Both the position numbers and the translations under genes were made by a program. Below are positions 1 through 11,340 of a stretch of 64,000 nucleotides of DNA, in pieces. How positions within the stretch are numbered: position 1 is the stretch's first letter; the number at the start of each line of letters is the position of its first letter. The notes under the pieces are model-generated. The model did not search any database and was not told the DNA's origin. It worked only from the letters and a program-made list of their open reading frames with translations. Origin of the DNA: Trileptium ribeirensis (lineage: Eukaryota; Nematoda; Enoplea; Enoplida; Thoracostomopsidae); NCBI GenBank assembly GCA_030248225.1, contig JASANE010000080.1:36621-100620 (forward strand), given 5' to 3'.

Positions 1-1335
1 TATACACGTAGTTCTGAAAATGTGAAAAATTGGCAGACTAATACTTTGATATTCAGTTTTGAGTTCATGAATGGTGGTGTAAGCGAGGCAACAGTATCCT
101 GGCATCACCAAATAGGGGAGTGTGATACCCCACTTTCGGAATTTCTCCTCGTTCGTGCAATTTTCACTCATGTTCGCCCCCACCAACTAACCTGAAACCC
201 CATATTCAACTTACTTCATGATTTATTAATGTCTTTAAAATCATGTTTTCTGTACGGTAAATATTTTTAAATGTTAAAACTATTTTTAACGCTAAAACTC
301 TGGTTCATAGCCTGGAAATTTTTTTCGAAAGCAATAGTACATGAAAATATGGATATATGTAGCGTATAGAATAAGATTTTGTTACCCCTCATTTTGGAAT
401 TTTCTCCGAGGATCCCTTAAAGTTCCCATCACTTTTCACAAGGCTGTGGACGGGCCAAGGTATGTCCTGCAGGTTCCTCCCTGTTATGCTCCAGGTAAAT
501 TTAAGCTTCTCCAGTTCATACCTCATCAAGTACACCAAGATTATTTTCCTGCGCGACAAAAATTACCCTGTTAAATTTTTGTGGAGCAAAAATTTGTCTT
601 CTTCCATATTTTGTCTAAAAATCAGTCTTTCTAAGGACAGGGCTAAAAATCCGTTAACGTCCCTCTTTTAATGCAAGTGCAATAGCAATCAGCTGCTAAA
701 ATACAATTTTTGGCGTTTTCTTGCAGATGCAGTACCTTAGTGTCTCCTCAGTTGACTCGGGACTCCCAGATACATTCGGGGAATCGCGCCTGGAGTTTTT
801 TCCGTTCCACTAGGTCAGAACTGGGCACCCCTAAGTCATGCCACAGGTGTAATTTCGATAATTTCAAGAAGCCAGGTATCGACGGAAATAAAAATACGCT
901 ATGGTCATAACAGTCTTCGGTAAAGTCTACAGCGAGCGCCGATAGACATTCATTTATTGACGTGTTCAGCCTTGTCATGACATCATCAAGTATGGCAAGG
1001 TACAGGAACAATGCAGTGCGACACTAGCATACTTTCAATTGTTCCTCATCAACAATCGGTTACACTGTCCCACTTCCCTGAGAAAATGACTGACCTGTTT
1101 GTGATTTGAAATCTGTTACACTGTGAGACGTCCTATGTAGCCAAAATCAGCGAATAAATTTTGAACAAGAATATGTATAGTCAGCATTGGTAACCAGTAA
1201 GTTAGGCCTACTACGAGCAAATTATACGTTATCAGGATTGGTATAGCTAATTTACAGAGTAACTTTTGTTTTTTTTGCAAATAATTATCCTTTACATCGC
1301 TAGGTACAACAGTTATGGAAAAAGATATATTTTAG
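1..1335. other. Presumed chitin synthase intron, 5' side
   Basis: This is AT-rich sequence upstream of the first recognisable exon, ending in the acceptor TATATTTTAG. No upstream chitin synthase exon could be read here, so the preceding exon is probably left of the window. An 87-codon open frame on the minus strand (748-1011) has protein-like composition but no domain I recognise, and I do not call it a gene. Confidence 0.5.
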
Positions 1336-1421
1336 CGCATCGGCTCTAATGGACGATAATGTAATGAAGAAATATACAAAGGTATCAGAAGAGCCACGTC
1401 ATTATGTTCAGTACGATCAAG
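1336..1421 (+). CDS. Chitin synthase exon (MDDNVM ... HYVQYDQ segment)
   Basis: This is an internal exon of a family-2 glycosyltransferase chitin synthase, the membrane enzyme that polymerises UDP-GlcNAc into chitin. The 86-bp exon follows the acceptor ATATTTTAG and ends at CAAG|GTGAGG. It starts with the last base of a split codon and ends with the first base of the next one. It encodes ALMDDNVMKKYTKVSEEP followed by RHYVQYDQ. In metazoan chitin synthases this segment lies directly before the GEDRWL motif, and that motif is completed by the next exon at 4474 in matching phase. The family assignment is secure. Whether the gene is active, or which paralogue it is, cannot be told from five exons. 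Confidence 0.9.
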
Positions 1422-4400
1422 GTGAGGCTTTAATAAATGTGTTGCAATTTGTATTTTCAATGTCTTGACTATTAAAAAACGTAGGATTTATTCTTTCTGG
1501 CGGCCCTTAATCGCATTAGCCGGTGAACATTCGTTATGTTGGTCAGTATCCTGTACAAATACATTTATTTTTATGCCAAACGTTACCGCTAAATGGCAAC
1601 ATATTTGTCGGTTAGCAAGAGAGTAGTAGCAGAATTTTATATCAGCAACTATATTCCAAAAAATTCACTCGATACAAAATTTTAGTGATGCCGGTGTATG
1701 GATGGAAAATGAATTTCGGGGTGGTCACCTACTTTCTGTAATACCCTAAAACCGGGTTTAGTAAAACAACCACTTTGCAAATATAAACTTCGCGAGCCTT
1801 TTTAGCGGACAAAAAACTAAATTTTGACAGTTTGGTCATATTAGACAAAGGTTTTACTAGCAGTTTATTCTTAATTGGAAATGTATTATTCAGCGAACGG
1901 AACATTATTACTTCTAGGTTAGGCGTCCTAGTTGTGATAGCATGTCCAGGATTGGTGAGCAGCGAATGGCAGCGTGATTATTAATAAGGCAATTATTGGT
2001 TTGTTATGCGTCCTCGTAAAATTTCTGTATGAGACGGGGAATTATAAACTGTGTCTGTCATAGTGTTGTAAGCTAAATTTATTTTAATATTAAAAGCGTA
2101 ATTAAATACAACAACAGCATCCGAAATACAGGCTGTAAAGTATAACGTAGGTAGTTCTTAAAATATTGTCGATGACGCATAAGTTTACCTATAATGTAGT
2201 TCTTTCTGTAAACTCTTTCTGCAAAATTATTCTATTTGCAGGAGGTCCAGCTACTATATGGTGCGTTCGTGTTTAAGGTTGCCTATAATGCGTATGTAAT
2301 TTTTCAAGCCATTCCTCAGAAAATAATTTGTATTTATTAACATTTTGTTTTGTTGTTTTCGAAACGCATAATATTGTTGATAATAAATTACTGGATGCAA
2401 ACATAAGTCTCTGACGCGTTAATTGATTGAAACAGACCATGCGGAGTTTTCCCCAAGATGCGTTCAATATAGCAAAAATTCTATTTGTCCGTCTGTGGCT
2501 GCTCATAATTCTTCATCACACTGAAGGATTTTGTTATTTTTTGTTCATCGATTATTTATATTGTAGCAGTATAGTTATACCTTTTCGTTATCAAATTCTC
2601 ATAAAACCTATAGGGATTGGAGATTTTTTGATTTGAATCATTTGGGTCCCTTAGCGTATAACTTTTGCCAGAGGCACCGGAAATCTCACCTCTAATGCTA
2701 TATCTTTGTTGACGAGAATTTTTGTTAGAGCAGCCGTTCTTGAGCTATGAGCCACAGCTATCACACCCGACCATAAACTCTCACAATAATTTACGACAGA
2801 AGTATTATACCACCCGGTGGACAGTAACTGTAAAGTGTGACGACACCGGGATGATTTAGTTTAGTGAGACGGTGCTGGCTGTGGATTTTTATCTCAGAAA
2901 GAGTTCCTAAGCTGCTAAAAATGATTTGAAGCACAGCACTCTAATTTTGTGACTGGACTACTACCATGAGTGAGTGGTCTTATTGATGTTTTGTTTACTT
3001 TGTGAATAGCTTGAAACCCCAGTTTTGGGCGTACACAGAACAGTGACTAAGACTATTTCCGCAAACTACAATAATTTTGACAATGATGTCTGAAAGCCGT
3101 TCTGTCATTTAGACGTAGAATTTAGGTTTGCCGAATGATTGTCTTAAAATTTTGGTTGTTTAAATTCGTGTTATTTCGGGGTTTTTACGGGCAGAATTAA
3201 AACAGTTTTTCAAAAAAGCAAAGGTGATTAACTAATTTACAAATGTGCATATCTATCGGATAGTAAAATCCTACAAATATGTATAGAACTTTTGGTACTT
3301 TAACTAGGCTTGGTTTGTCAATTCGCATGGCTTTGACAAAAATACCATAACGCCGTCATTTTTGCTCCAAATCAAAATTTTGAGTTTTGTCCAAGATATG
3401 GAATAGCCTACAATTTTGTTCACAATTCTGGCCCGGTATAGACCTTGCAATATGTCGTGTGTAATAAACTAAAACTTTCAACAGAGTTCGGGTACTCCGG
3501 ATAGATTTGAATGAATCTGGGTATTATTAGTCATTTTGTTTTTGGCTCTCCGTACGGATAGTAATTAAAAACGTGCAGTTTTAGGAGGGTTCTTGTATAC
3601 AATACTGGCCACAATTGACCGCTGCTCGCTCACAACTTGCTCAAGGAAACATTTTGAAAATTTTATAGTTTGTTTTTGTTCGGTTGTTGCTCGCTGGCCC
3701 GTATGGCGACAGTCAATCGTGGCGAGTACCGTAAGTTGTTTGGTTCGATCGTCATTGTCACGAAATTTTGTCCGCTAACTATTGCAGGTCTTTATGACAA
3801 AATTTGAGTTAGTACATGATTAATAATAGAGTAAAGCTACACTAAAGAGTTCCGCGTTAAGTGCCATGTCTCGGTGTACGGCATTGCCATATATTGCAAG
3901 ATTTATTGCATTTAATCAATTTGAAAATAGTTCCTCCCGAACTGTGGTTTAACGTATTAATTAGAGTAACAGAGGTTTATTTAAAAATTACACTAGAGTG
4001 TCAAATTAATGGAAATATTTCAGATATGTGGCTTAGTAAGCGAATGCATGTAAGTAAACGGGTCGAAATTAGCAATATTGCGGGACTTTTATAACTTAAC
4101 ATGATACTATTTCCTTGATGCCTAGTCCGTATTTAAACCTACGAAGTTATAATCATTTGAATGGGTAATTCAAATAGCAAGTGATCTTAGAAGCTCAAAT
4201 GTTTTAAAAGTTCTGGATTTCGGATACAGTACTCACCAAAATGACTGTCACTCGCTCGAAATAAATTTTTTCTAAAAATAGAATTTATTAAGTAAAAATA
4301 GCTTCGAAATCTCGAGCGACCCACTCGCACTTGACTCGCTCCCTCGAGGCGCAACAGTCATTTCTGGCGCGTACTGTATTTTATTCTGGATGTGAATTTG

Positions 4401-4473
4401 AATTATTCAAAGCGTGGATGTCATATTCTGGACTTTGAACAAAACCTGAATTAATTGAACTGTACATTTTCAG
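1422..4473. other. Chitin synthase intron
   Basis: This is a 3.05-kb intron between two phase-compatible exons, starting GTGAGG and ending TACATTTTCAG. It contains one Tc1/mariner-type MITE (4227-4376). I see no gene in the remainder; the open frames at 2273-2636, 3593-3778 and 3861-4094 show no recognisable domains. Confidence 0.7.
4227..4376. mobile_element. Tc1/mariner-type MITE, TA target duplication
   Basis: The two ends are imperfect inverted repeats. The left end begins CAGTACTCACCAAAATGACT and the right end, reverse-complemented, begins CAGTACGCGCCAGAAATGAC. Both are flanked by the dinucleotide TA (4225-4226 and 4377-4378). At 150 bp it is far too short to encode a transposase, so it is a non-autonomous element. 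A related terminus (GCACTCGCCAGAAATGA) occurs at 31270. It lies about 100 bp upstream of a chitin synthase splice acceptor. Confidence 0.75.
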
Positions 4474-4649
4474 GAGAAGATAGATGGCTTTCGACTTTGT
4501 TGCTGAAACAAGGTTATCGGATTGAGTATGCGGCATCGGCTGATGCTGAAACCTACGCGCCAGAAGGCTTTAACGAATTTTTCAACCAACGCCGTAGGTG
4601 GACACCGTCCAGTATTGCAAACACAGTCGATTTGCTAGCGGACTATAAA
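4474..4649 (+). CDS. Chitin synthase exon with the QRRRW catalytic motif
   Basis: This 176-bp exon follows TACATTTTCAG and ends GACTATAAA|GTTTGT, in phase 0. Joined to the preceding exon it reads GEDRWLSTLLLKQGYRIEY, then APEGFNEFFNQRRRW. The EDRW and QRRRW motifs are diagnostic of chitin synthases: the ED pair belongs to the acceptor/catalytic site and QRRRW binds the growing product and is essential for activity. Both are intact, which argues against long-standing pseudogenisation. After QRRRW the text runs into LLADYK, the cytosolic stretch before the next membrane span. Splice phase matches the exon at 8978. Confidence 0.95.
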
Positions 4650-4849
4650 GTTTGTTTGCCAGTTGCTATAAAACATACATATATATTGGGAAGGTCTGAG
4701 TAAGTGATCGAGAGCGAATGTTTTAACTTAGCAAACATATATGTGAGAAGTCCACAGTTTTTGATCGTTGATATAATGTTGCAGCCCCATTTACAATATT
4801 TGCCGTTGTGATAAAAATTCCTTAACGGATTCTCGTCTGTATTAACTAT

Positions 4850-4935
4850 TTATATATCTTCCTTAATCGTGTCTGTATTGCTTAGGATTTACGCGCCTCT
4901 GCTCTGGCCATTGAGCTACACAGCCGACACGTTTT
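4850..4935 (-). repeat. Possible tRNA-derived SINE fragment
   Basis: Read on the minus strand, the stretch around 4905-4922 gives TGTAGCTCAATGGCCAGAGC, which resembles the D-arm/A-box of a tRNA (TRGCNNAGTGG). No matching B box follows at the proper distance, so at most this is a degraded SINE head inside the chitin synthase intron. Confidence 0.25.
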
Positions 4936-5241
4936 TCCGTTCCAAACTACAATACAACGGGTATTACTACGCTGAGACATACCACAGCATCCGCATAATA
5001 ATGAAATAAAATATGTATCTTAAAATGGTGAGAACCCTTTTCCGACCAAAAATTGTTTGGTCAATTTGCTCTGGAATTTTTGGAACGGTTCATTACGAAC
5101 GATGTTTATTATGTAATGGTTTTACATTTGATAATACTACAGAGGCAAAATATGCTAACTCAACGTTTTCAAGTTTTGAGTTAATCGACTTTTTAGAATA
5201 TTTGTTAATGAGGGCAAGGTAACACGAAAAATGTTACATAA

Positions 5242-5276
5242 ATCGCTGTACGTTACGAACCGTAACGTACAGCGAT
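5242..5276. repeat. Perfect 16-bp-arm hairpin
   Basis: ATCGCTGTACGTTACG (5242-5257), a 3-base loop AAC, then the exact reverse complement CGTAACGTACAGCGAT (5261-5276). It lies midway between two inverted copies of the GAGGCAAAATATGC terminus. The perfect arms contrast with the decayed surroundings and suggest a recent insertion or conservation as a structure. Confidence 0.9.
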
Positions 5277-5979
5277 GTGATCCACAGCCTTACTCATGCA
5301 ATGGTTTATGCATCGATTAGCATAATTTGAATTAGCATATTTTGCCTCTATACGGTGCTAGTTTTGATATGTAAAAAATGCTGATTAGGTATGCTAACTC
5401 ATTGCAAGAATAGTTATATTTTACCTACGCCTAGTCATAAATCGTCATCGGAGTCGCTTTTCAGTGGGACAACATGTTCCATTTGAGAATCGGATTTTCG
5501 ATTTTCATAGAATCCGCGTTATTGCCGAGGAATTGCGCCGCTTGACAGCAGGTTTAGAAGATCACGTTTCTTAGCGCTGCTAATTGGCAATTCGTCCGCG
5601 TACACACGCTGCAAAACAGACTCTTTGCCGCGTTTAGGACGAAAGGAACGCTGGAAGACGAGTTGGCATTGTAAGAATAGTTGACTCGCAAAACATTAGG
5701 CTGACATTTTAGAAACTCTACAACCTTGACAGATTTCTATTTGACGCTAGTTGATCTCATAACGCTATCAGCTATTACCCGACAATTCCAGAACGTGGAA
5801 TAGTTCATTTGATGCACCTAAACGAATACAGAGCTCATAAGTTTTCATGCTCGCTTTACTTGGAATATCGAAATTTGGACACCATTTTCAGTTACTCTGC
5901 AGCGAACATGTGAAGAATAAACCATTGTTGTTGAATGAAGCGATGTATTAAATTAAAAGCCTTTCCATTTACCACCAAC

Positions 5980-8006
5980 TCACCTTGTAATCCTTATTCC
6001 GGCGCGCCTTACGCACAACTTCAACCCATTCGCTGTAGCAAAAAATTTGTTTATGCTTCCTTGCTCGATTGTGTGATGCATGCTATCGACCTCCATTACC
6101 GTATGGCCTTTTTCGAGAAATGTGAGACGGATTGTCTGAAAATGTTCGATAATGTCAACGGAATAACGGAACACAGCAGCCACCATTGAATTGCAGTTTT
6201 GACCAGTGCAAGAGTCTGTAAAAAGCGATACTTCCGTCACACCATTAGATAGCGACTGTAGATACTGCAATAAACAAGTGCCGATTTCGTTTGCACCTCG
6301 TTTACCCGCAGTTTCCGGCCAAATCTAGCAGAAACCATCGAGATCGTCGTGGTTCAATACGGTAAAATTATACACGCACAGTTTGCGCTTGTCGTAGAAT
6401 AAGCTAATCTCTGATTCAGGTGTATACCAGACAATTGTAAATCGAAGGTAGCTTCTTTAAACGTGGGATCTGCTTTGCAACGATTTTTCTCAATATCCTT
6501 GAGCTCCCTTGCCATGCCCTTATTCTCCAGATGAGGATCACGAATATCATGTTTATACTGTTCCGCTTCGGCGACATCAACTGCTTTGATGTTATCATAT
6601 TTGCTGCAAATAATGCATATGTCTTTCTTCGGTTTGAAGAAAAATAGCTTCCTTTCTTTGTTAAAAGTGCGATTGTAGATGAAGTATGACACCGGATTAT
6701 CTGGATATTTCTCTGTGTACAGGTCGTGCATTTTTTGAATTGATAAGTCCGAGCTAAGATATTCCACCGTAGGTCTGGCACGAGTATAATGCGACATATC
6801 TTGGGAAAAGAGTCTATATGGGCAAGAATTGATTCCATTATCGCTTCGGAAGTTTTGTTTTTCGGAGGTTGTTATCCACGCTGATCGGGCAACTCGTTCG
6901 CATTATTTGGTCCTTTGTTTTATAGAGCCGAGTACACGGTCTGCCGCGAAATGCAAGGGGTCGCAACAAAAAAGTTCTGACACACTCGGTGGCCAGTACA
7001 TACACCAGCTTCCTGGTGATTGTCATAGCACTCCAGATTGTATTCTGTGGACATTGTCTGTACGCCTTTCGGTTTGTCTGGGGTTTTAGATCACCTTTGC
7101 ACGATTTCCCGTTTCCTCACTTGGCGTGAAATGAAGTCACGGCGTCTGTTGTAATCAGTGGACCAGAAACGAACACATATGCGTTGACGAAATTCATTAC
7201 TAACCTCGTTCGTACAAGGCGTATGATGTCTGTATACAACAGGCTTAGGAAACTTTTGCTCCAACTTGGCTTTTCGAGTTCGGTTTCTTTTCCACGTTTC
7301 CGGTCGCCTCAACCGTTGGAATAAACACTTTCTACCACAAAGCGTTGACTAGTCTATTGTCATCGCGTCGAACATTGTTTTAGACTTTTTCTTGGGGATC
7401 TATATCATCACCACTGTGGTCGTAGTCTGGATCTTCGTTGTCGTTGGTACTCTCTGCCTCATCTGTGTTGTCATCACTCGAGCCGCAATCGTAAATTCCG
7501 TTGTTATTTTGCTCTACGACGCGGCTGTTGCTTTCTGTGGTACGACTAAGGCGTCGAAATTTGGCTGTGAAATTAGCATCTTTTGGTATCGTTTCTGCAT
7601 ATTTGTTAGCGATCGCATCATTTGGTTGTAACTTTGATTCATTGTCTGCTGCAGTGGATACTTGATCCATTATGCCAACCAATACGGCTGAAACATCAGG
7701 GTCGCACTGATCAGCTGCGAAGACGTTGTTTAGTATTGTTAGTATTCCCGGGATTTCTTCCTCAACGCAATAAGCACGAAGATGTTGAATAGCTTTTTTG
7801 AACGTAGGCATTGTATTGCGAAGAAATTTTGATGTATGCAGTTGTGGATTGGAATCCATTCACGAACCCAAAATACCATATAAATAGGCTGTTGGCAGGA
7901 CATTCGGACGCGCCGTTTCCGGAGCACATACGATACCAAGCCAATGATTGGTTCTCCTCTTAGTATGGTGACGAACCCAAACGAAATCGCCGACATTAAT
8001 AGACAT
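5980..8006 (-). pseudogene. PWWP-domain DDE-type transposase, inactivated
   Basis: The minus-strand frame opens at ATG 8006 with INVGDFVWVRHHTKRR and NHWLGIV, then AYLYGILGS. This follows the pattern of a PWWP domain, with HWLG in place of PWWP, and the C-terminal helix is recognisable as FKKAIQHLRAYC. A TGA (7860-7862) interrupts the domain in the same frame. An acidic linker follows (to 7380), then a basic segment at 7091-7312 (ETWKRNRTRKAK...CVRFW). A segment at 6354-6797 carries a CIICSKY zinc-like pair. The 5980-6270 segment has GANEIGTCLLQYLQSL, FTDSCTGQNCNS, FLEKGHTVMEVDS and MHHTIE, the conserved acidic core of a transposase family seen in many invertebrate genomes. Stops and frame changes between segments make it inactive, although some gaps could be introns. 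The PWWP assignment is inferred by pattern. Confidence 0.7.
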
Positions 8007-8690
8007 ATTTAACTATATAAGTCTAATCGAAACAATAAAAACACATATACGCAGCACATGCTTGCTGGAATTTCAAAGTATAGTTTTGCAGAATAAGAAA
8101 TATCAATTAAAAGTCATATTTGCTGAAACAGAACAAAATATAGTTTTCATTATTTTAGCAGTAGCATGTCCGTTTGCGTATATGAGTTTTTTTGCTTCGA
8201 TTATCTTTCATATAGCCTTCTTGTCGATCAAATTGAGTTCGTAGTATCCTGAAACATAAAACATACCATTATTAGGTATTTGAAGGTAAATTATTAGCCA
8301 GCATACGTTTATTATAACAAACCCTTAAAACGACAAAACACGACAAATTATGAGTTATCATTTCTTCAGCCTATAGCAAATTGTTGCAATTAGTCAAGAA
8401 TATGTAGTGGAAAAATGGGCTAACTCAGAGTTATCACATTTGGCCGCTGAAAAGACAAACTCGCACTGTAGTTAGCATTTATTGTTTATTGTCATAGAGT
8501 GTAAAAGTAATACTATTTGAAGTTAGCTTATATTACCAATGAAACCTCCGCAAAATTTTGTACAGAATGTACATTTCAACTCAGAAAGCGTTAAAATGTT
8601 GAATTAGCATATTTTGCCTCCGTAGTATCGTAAATAGTATAATATTATTATTGTAGAGCAATGATCAGTTTGATATAGAGCGTATAGTTT

Positions 8691-8945
8691 GGTGATTTTA
8701 CCAGAGATGCACACCTAAGCAGACGGAAGCGTAAAGCTGAATGCTACAACTACAGTAGATGCACACTATTTCTATTGTGAACTATGTCACGGTAGAAGTT
8801 TAGGCTGAGGCTGTGGCTTAGTGTACGGTCTGCATGTCCCCCGAAAGGAGCTCTGCGACTGCAATGGGCTGTAGTTCATCTACCGTAAATGAGGCATTCA
8901 CACCACTTTTGGTTTTGCGCTAGGTGTATATGTGGTAAAATCACC
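8691..8945. mobile_element. MITE with GGTGATTTTACCA inverted ends
   Basis: The left end GGTGATTTTACCAGAGATGC and the right end, reverse-complemented GGTGATTTTACCACATATAC, match over most of 28 bp and both continue into ACACCTA. The element is 255 bp and non-coding. No clean target duplication was identified. It ends only 32 bp before the splice acceptor of the chitin synthase exon at 8978, so its right end lies against that exon's branch-point region. Confidence 0.75.
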
Positions 8946-8977
8946 CAGTTTTTATACTGATAAGTTACATTTTCTAG

Positions 8978-9196
8978 CATGTCGTGGGTAACAACGACTC
9001 AATCTCTCGCGGCTACATCGTCTATCAAATGATCGTCATCGTGTTTTCTTTGCTCAGTCCGGCGATTATTTTTACAATGATGATGTTTGCTCAAATTGCA
9101 GCGTTTCGAATCAATCATCGAATTATTTTGTCCGCTAATTTATGTCCGATAGCGATTTACATTGTGTTGTGTTTCGTAGCTCCATCGAATACTCAG
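8978..9196 (+). CDS. Chitin synthase exon, membrane spans after QRRRW
   Basis: This is a 219-bp exon, phase 0 at both ends, bordered by CATTTTCTAG| and ACTCAG|GTAATT. It encodes HVVGNNDSISRGYIVYQM, then two strongly hydrophobic spans around VFSLLSPAIIFTMMMFAQ and LCPIAIYIVLCFV, ending APSNTQ. In chitin synthases this is the start of the C-terminal transmembrane cluster that forms the chitin translocation channel. The reading frame is intact. The exon continues directly in phase into 22259, leaving a 13-kb intron packed with transposons. Confidence 0.93.
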
Positions 9197-10684
9197 GTAA
9201 TTATTGTCGTTGATTGTACCGCCTTTTGTGAGCAAGTCATAGTTATAGTACGGATGGAAATAAAAAATCTTTCGCGAATTAATAGCAGTAAAATATTAGC
9301 TGTTCAGTTCAGATTGCTTGTCTCGAACGATTTGCTTTTATTTGTCTTTAACTGCACGTATTGAAGAGTGTTGGCGTGAGTGAAAATTGCCAGTAATTTA
9401 TGGCAAAGAACCTAACGGTTGTGCAGACATGGTATAAGTAGTAGAATCCTTCGTTGAGGACACGTGTTTTTGTGTGGTGCAAATGGAACTTTTCATAAAC
9501 ACTAACAGGGGTAGTTATTTTTATTTAGTTATTTTATATTTTACTAGAGGCGTTAGACATCCATTCTCACATTGATGCGAGCAGTATCACTTTGTTTAGG
9601 CTTCAAATGAACTTTAGTACTTTTTACCTTGATTAAATCTTAGTATTTACGTTCAGAGTGTCACTGTCTCGCAAAAGTGTTTCTTTAAAATCGATTAATG
9701 ATTCATGACATTTTAAGAAGAGTTTTTTATGATAATTTTGAAGTATTTGTAAGAGATCCATGCTGAATCGTTACGAGATAGGTTAATCTTGGCCACAGTC
9801 TAATGGCCAACATTTACGAATTTAGCTACGGATATCTCCAGAAGTGGAATACGCTACGAGAATGGCTCAGAAAGGATACGAAGCCGTTTTCTCCGCATCA
9901 AGGTATTTATGTGCACGGTCGGAACGGACTTGAAATTGTTTACATTTTGTACCCAATAAAACCGCGTGTCAAATTCCCTATAAGCGAATAGACTGCGCAA
10001 GTCCCCGTTGTCGCCTCAGTTTTAATCACTAAGTACATTGCAAATCAGGAATCACTAGGTCCGATAGTTTCGCTATGTAACTACATACATGTATTTCCAG
10101 TATTTCGGCCTGCACCGCCGACAATTTTCGTGATCGAAACGGGTATCGTTACTATTTCAAGAATGGGTAACTGTTGCAATATTATTGCTATTACTTGTCG
10201 CATTATATAGCGTTTGTATTGCCATAAAGGCACCCATTGGCATATATTTGTACATTATTACTGTTGTTGAACCATATCGTTCGTTTTGCCGTAAAGGTAC
10301 CTATTGATATAATCGTTATGTATCGCCGTAACACGAATATATTGATCGTTATATATCCATTTATATCGTTACCCTTGCACATACATATTTGAATTATTAA
10401 TATTGATGCTGTATATCCTATTTGTACGCTAAATCGTATGTGTATTGTAGTAACCGTGTATATAACTATCGTACCATATTTATACCAATTTCGTTTCGTT
10501 GGTTATGGCCATATAGGCACATATCTGTATGTAATTCCATTGTATTTTCATGTTATTTCTATGATTATTGTACCTTTGATATTCATGGTTGTTGAGGTGT
10601 ATATATCCGTGAGTAATCTATTCTTGATTAGGTTGGTTTTTAGAGAGGGATTAGCGACTTTGCACATAGAAAATATGTATTCTT
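9197..10684. other. Chitin synthase intron, no gene seen
   Basis: AT-rich intron sequence. A 62-codon open frame at 9803-9991 is followed by a plausible donor (CATCAAGGTATTT), but its translation has no place in chitin synthase, whose exons join directly in phase from 9196 to 22259. From about 10200 the sequence is rich in loosely repeated CGTTATATATC/CGTAAAGGTACC words, with no clear period. Confidence 0.5.
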
Positions 10685-10688
10685 ATAG

Positions 10689-10870
10689 GTATCGGGTTTG
10701 GCGAGCTCGCGCCATACCCGACCGGCGAATAAGTAGGGCGGTACGACTCCCCGAACGCCCCTGTGTATACATGAGAAAAGCCTTACCCCGCGTGGTAGGA
10801 CCGCGAAATTCGTCCCTATTGTCGGTAGAGAAAAGAGTGGCCGTCACGGCCGTCCACAAGAGTAAGGACT
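10689..10870. other. GC-rich segment with strong hairpins
   Basis: An island of high GC in AT-rich intron sequence. CGGGTTTGGCGAGC pairs with GCTCGCGCCATACCCG to form a long imperfect stem, and GGCCGTCACGGCC near 10840-10853 is a near-perfect palindrome. A 186-codon open frame (10438-10998) crosses it but its translation looks arbitrary. This could be the end of an unidentified retroelement or a structured RNA; nothing recognisable ties it to a family. Confidence 0.4.
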
Positions 10871-11340
10871 ACAAAAATGTCGGCTGTCCGCCCCATAGCG
10901 AACAGCAAAGTAGCAAAATTTTAAAGTTTGTAAGCCAATACTGGCCGATATTAAATTTGTCAGTTTTGAAAGTTAAGAAATACCATGGTAAACAATAACG
11001 ACAAAATTTTATCATCCACCAGAGTTCATTTTGGCTGGCTAAGTTAGTTGATAAAACTAAAAGAAATTGTCGATTCCGAAAACTCGGAATTGAAAGTTGC
11101 AGCTCCGGCCCATAACTCCGGAACCGTTAAGAAATCGCAAATTAATACTCAACATTTTAAAAGAGGATTTTAAATATCTTATCGAATAATTGGCACAAGG
11201 TCCGAGGCTTTCGTTTGAGTCTTGAACGGATCCGCTGTGCCCACTTTTGCGTACCCATTCCCGTGAAAATACCAGAAACTATGCCCCGATGAACGTGTAA
11301 CGCATCATTAGATTCCCGTCGTCAGACTTTTTAACCCCCT

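Larger units (their letters stand above)
5142..8620 (-). mobile_element. Decayed DNA transposon with GAGGCAAAATATGCTAA termini
   Basis: The left end begins GAGGCAAAATATGCTAACTC at 5142. The right end, reverse-complemented from 8620, begins GAGGCAAAATATGCTAATTC, and similarity continues for about 50 bp with interruptions. A third copy of the same terminus, inverted, ends at 5348, so 5142-5348 could alternatively be a small MITE next to or within the larger element. The 3.5 kb between the outer termini holds a transposase-like gene on the minus strand (5980-8006). The four bases flanking each end (TACA left, CGTA right) do not match, so the outer boundaries are not proven. I think a Sola-type superfamily is likely, without certainty. 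Confidence 0.55.

Noticed and set aside
748..1011. 87-codon minus-strand frame of protein-like composition
   Set aside because: No recognisable domain, no supporting splice sites and no neighbours in the same frame.
9803..9991. Possible chitin synthase exon with a GTATTT donor
   Set aside because: The exons at 8978-9196 and 22259-22346 join directly in phase and give the continuous conserved protein, leaving no place for it; the translation is unlike chitin synthase.
10438..10998. 186-codon plus-strand open frame
   Set aside because: The first half is AT-rich hydrophobic translation and the second half crosses hairpin DNA; no motif or codon pattern supports a gene.
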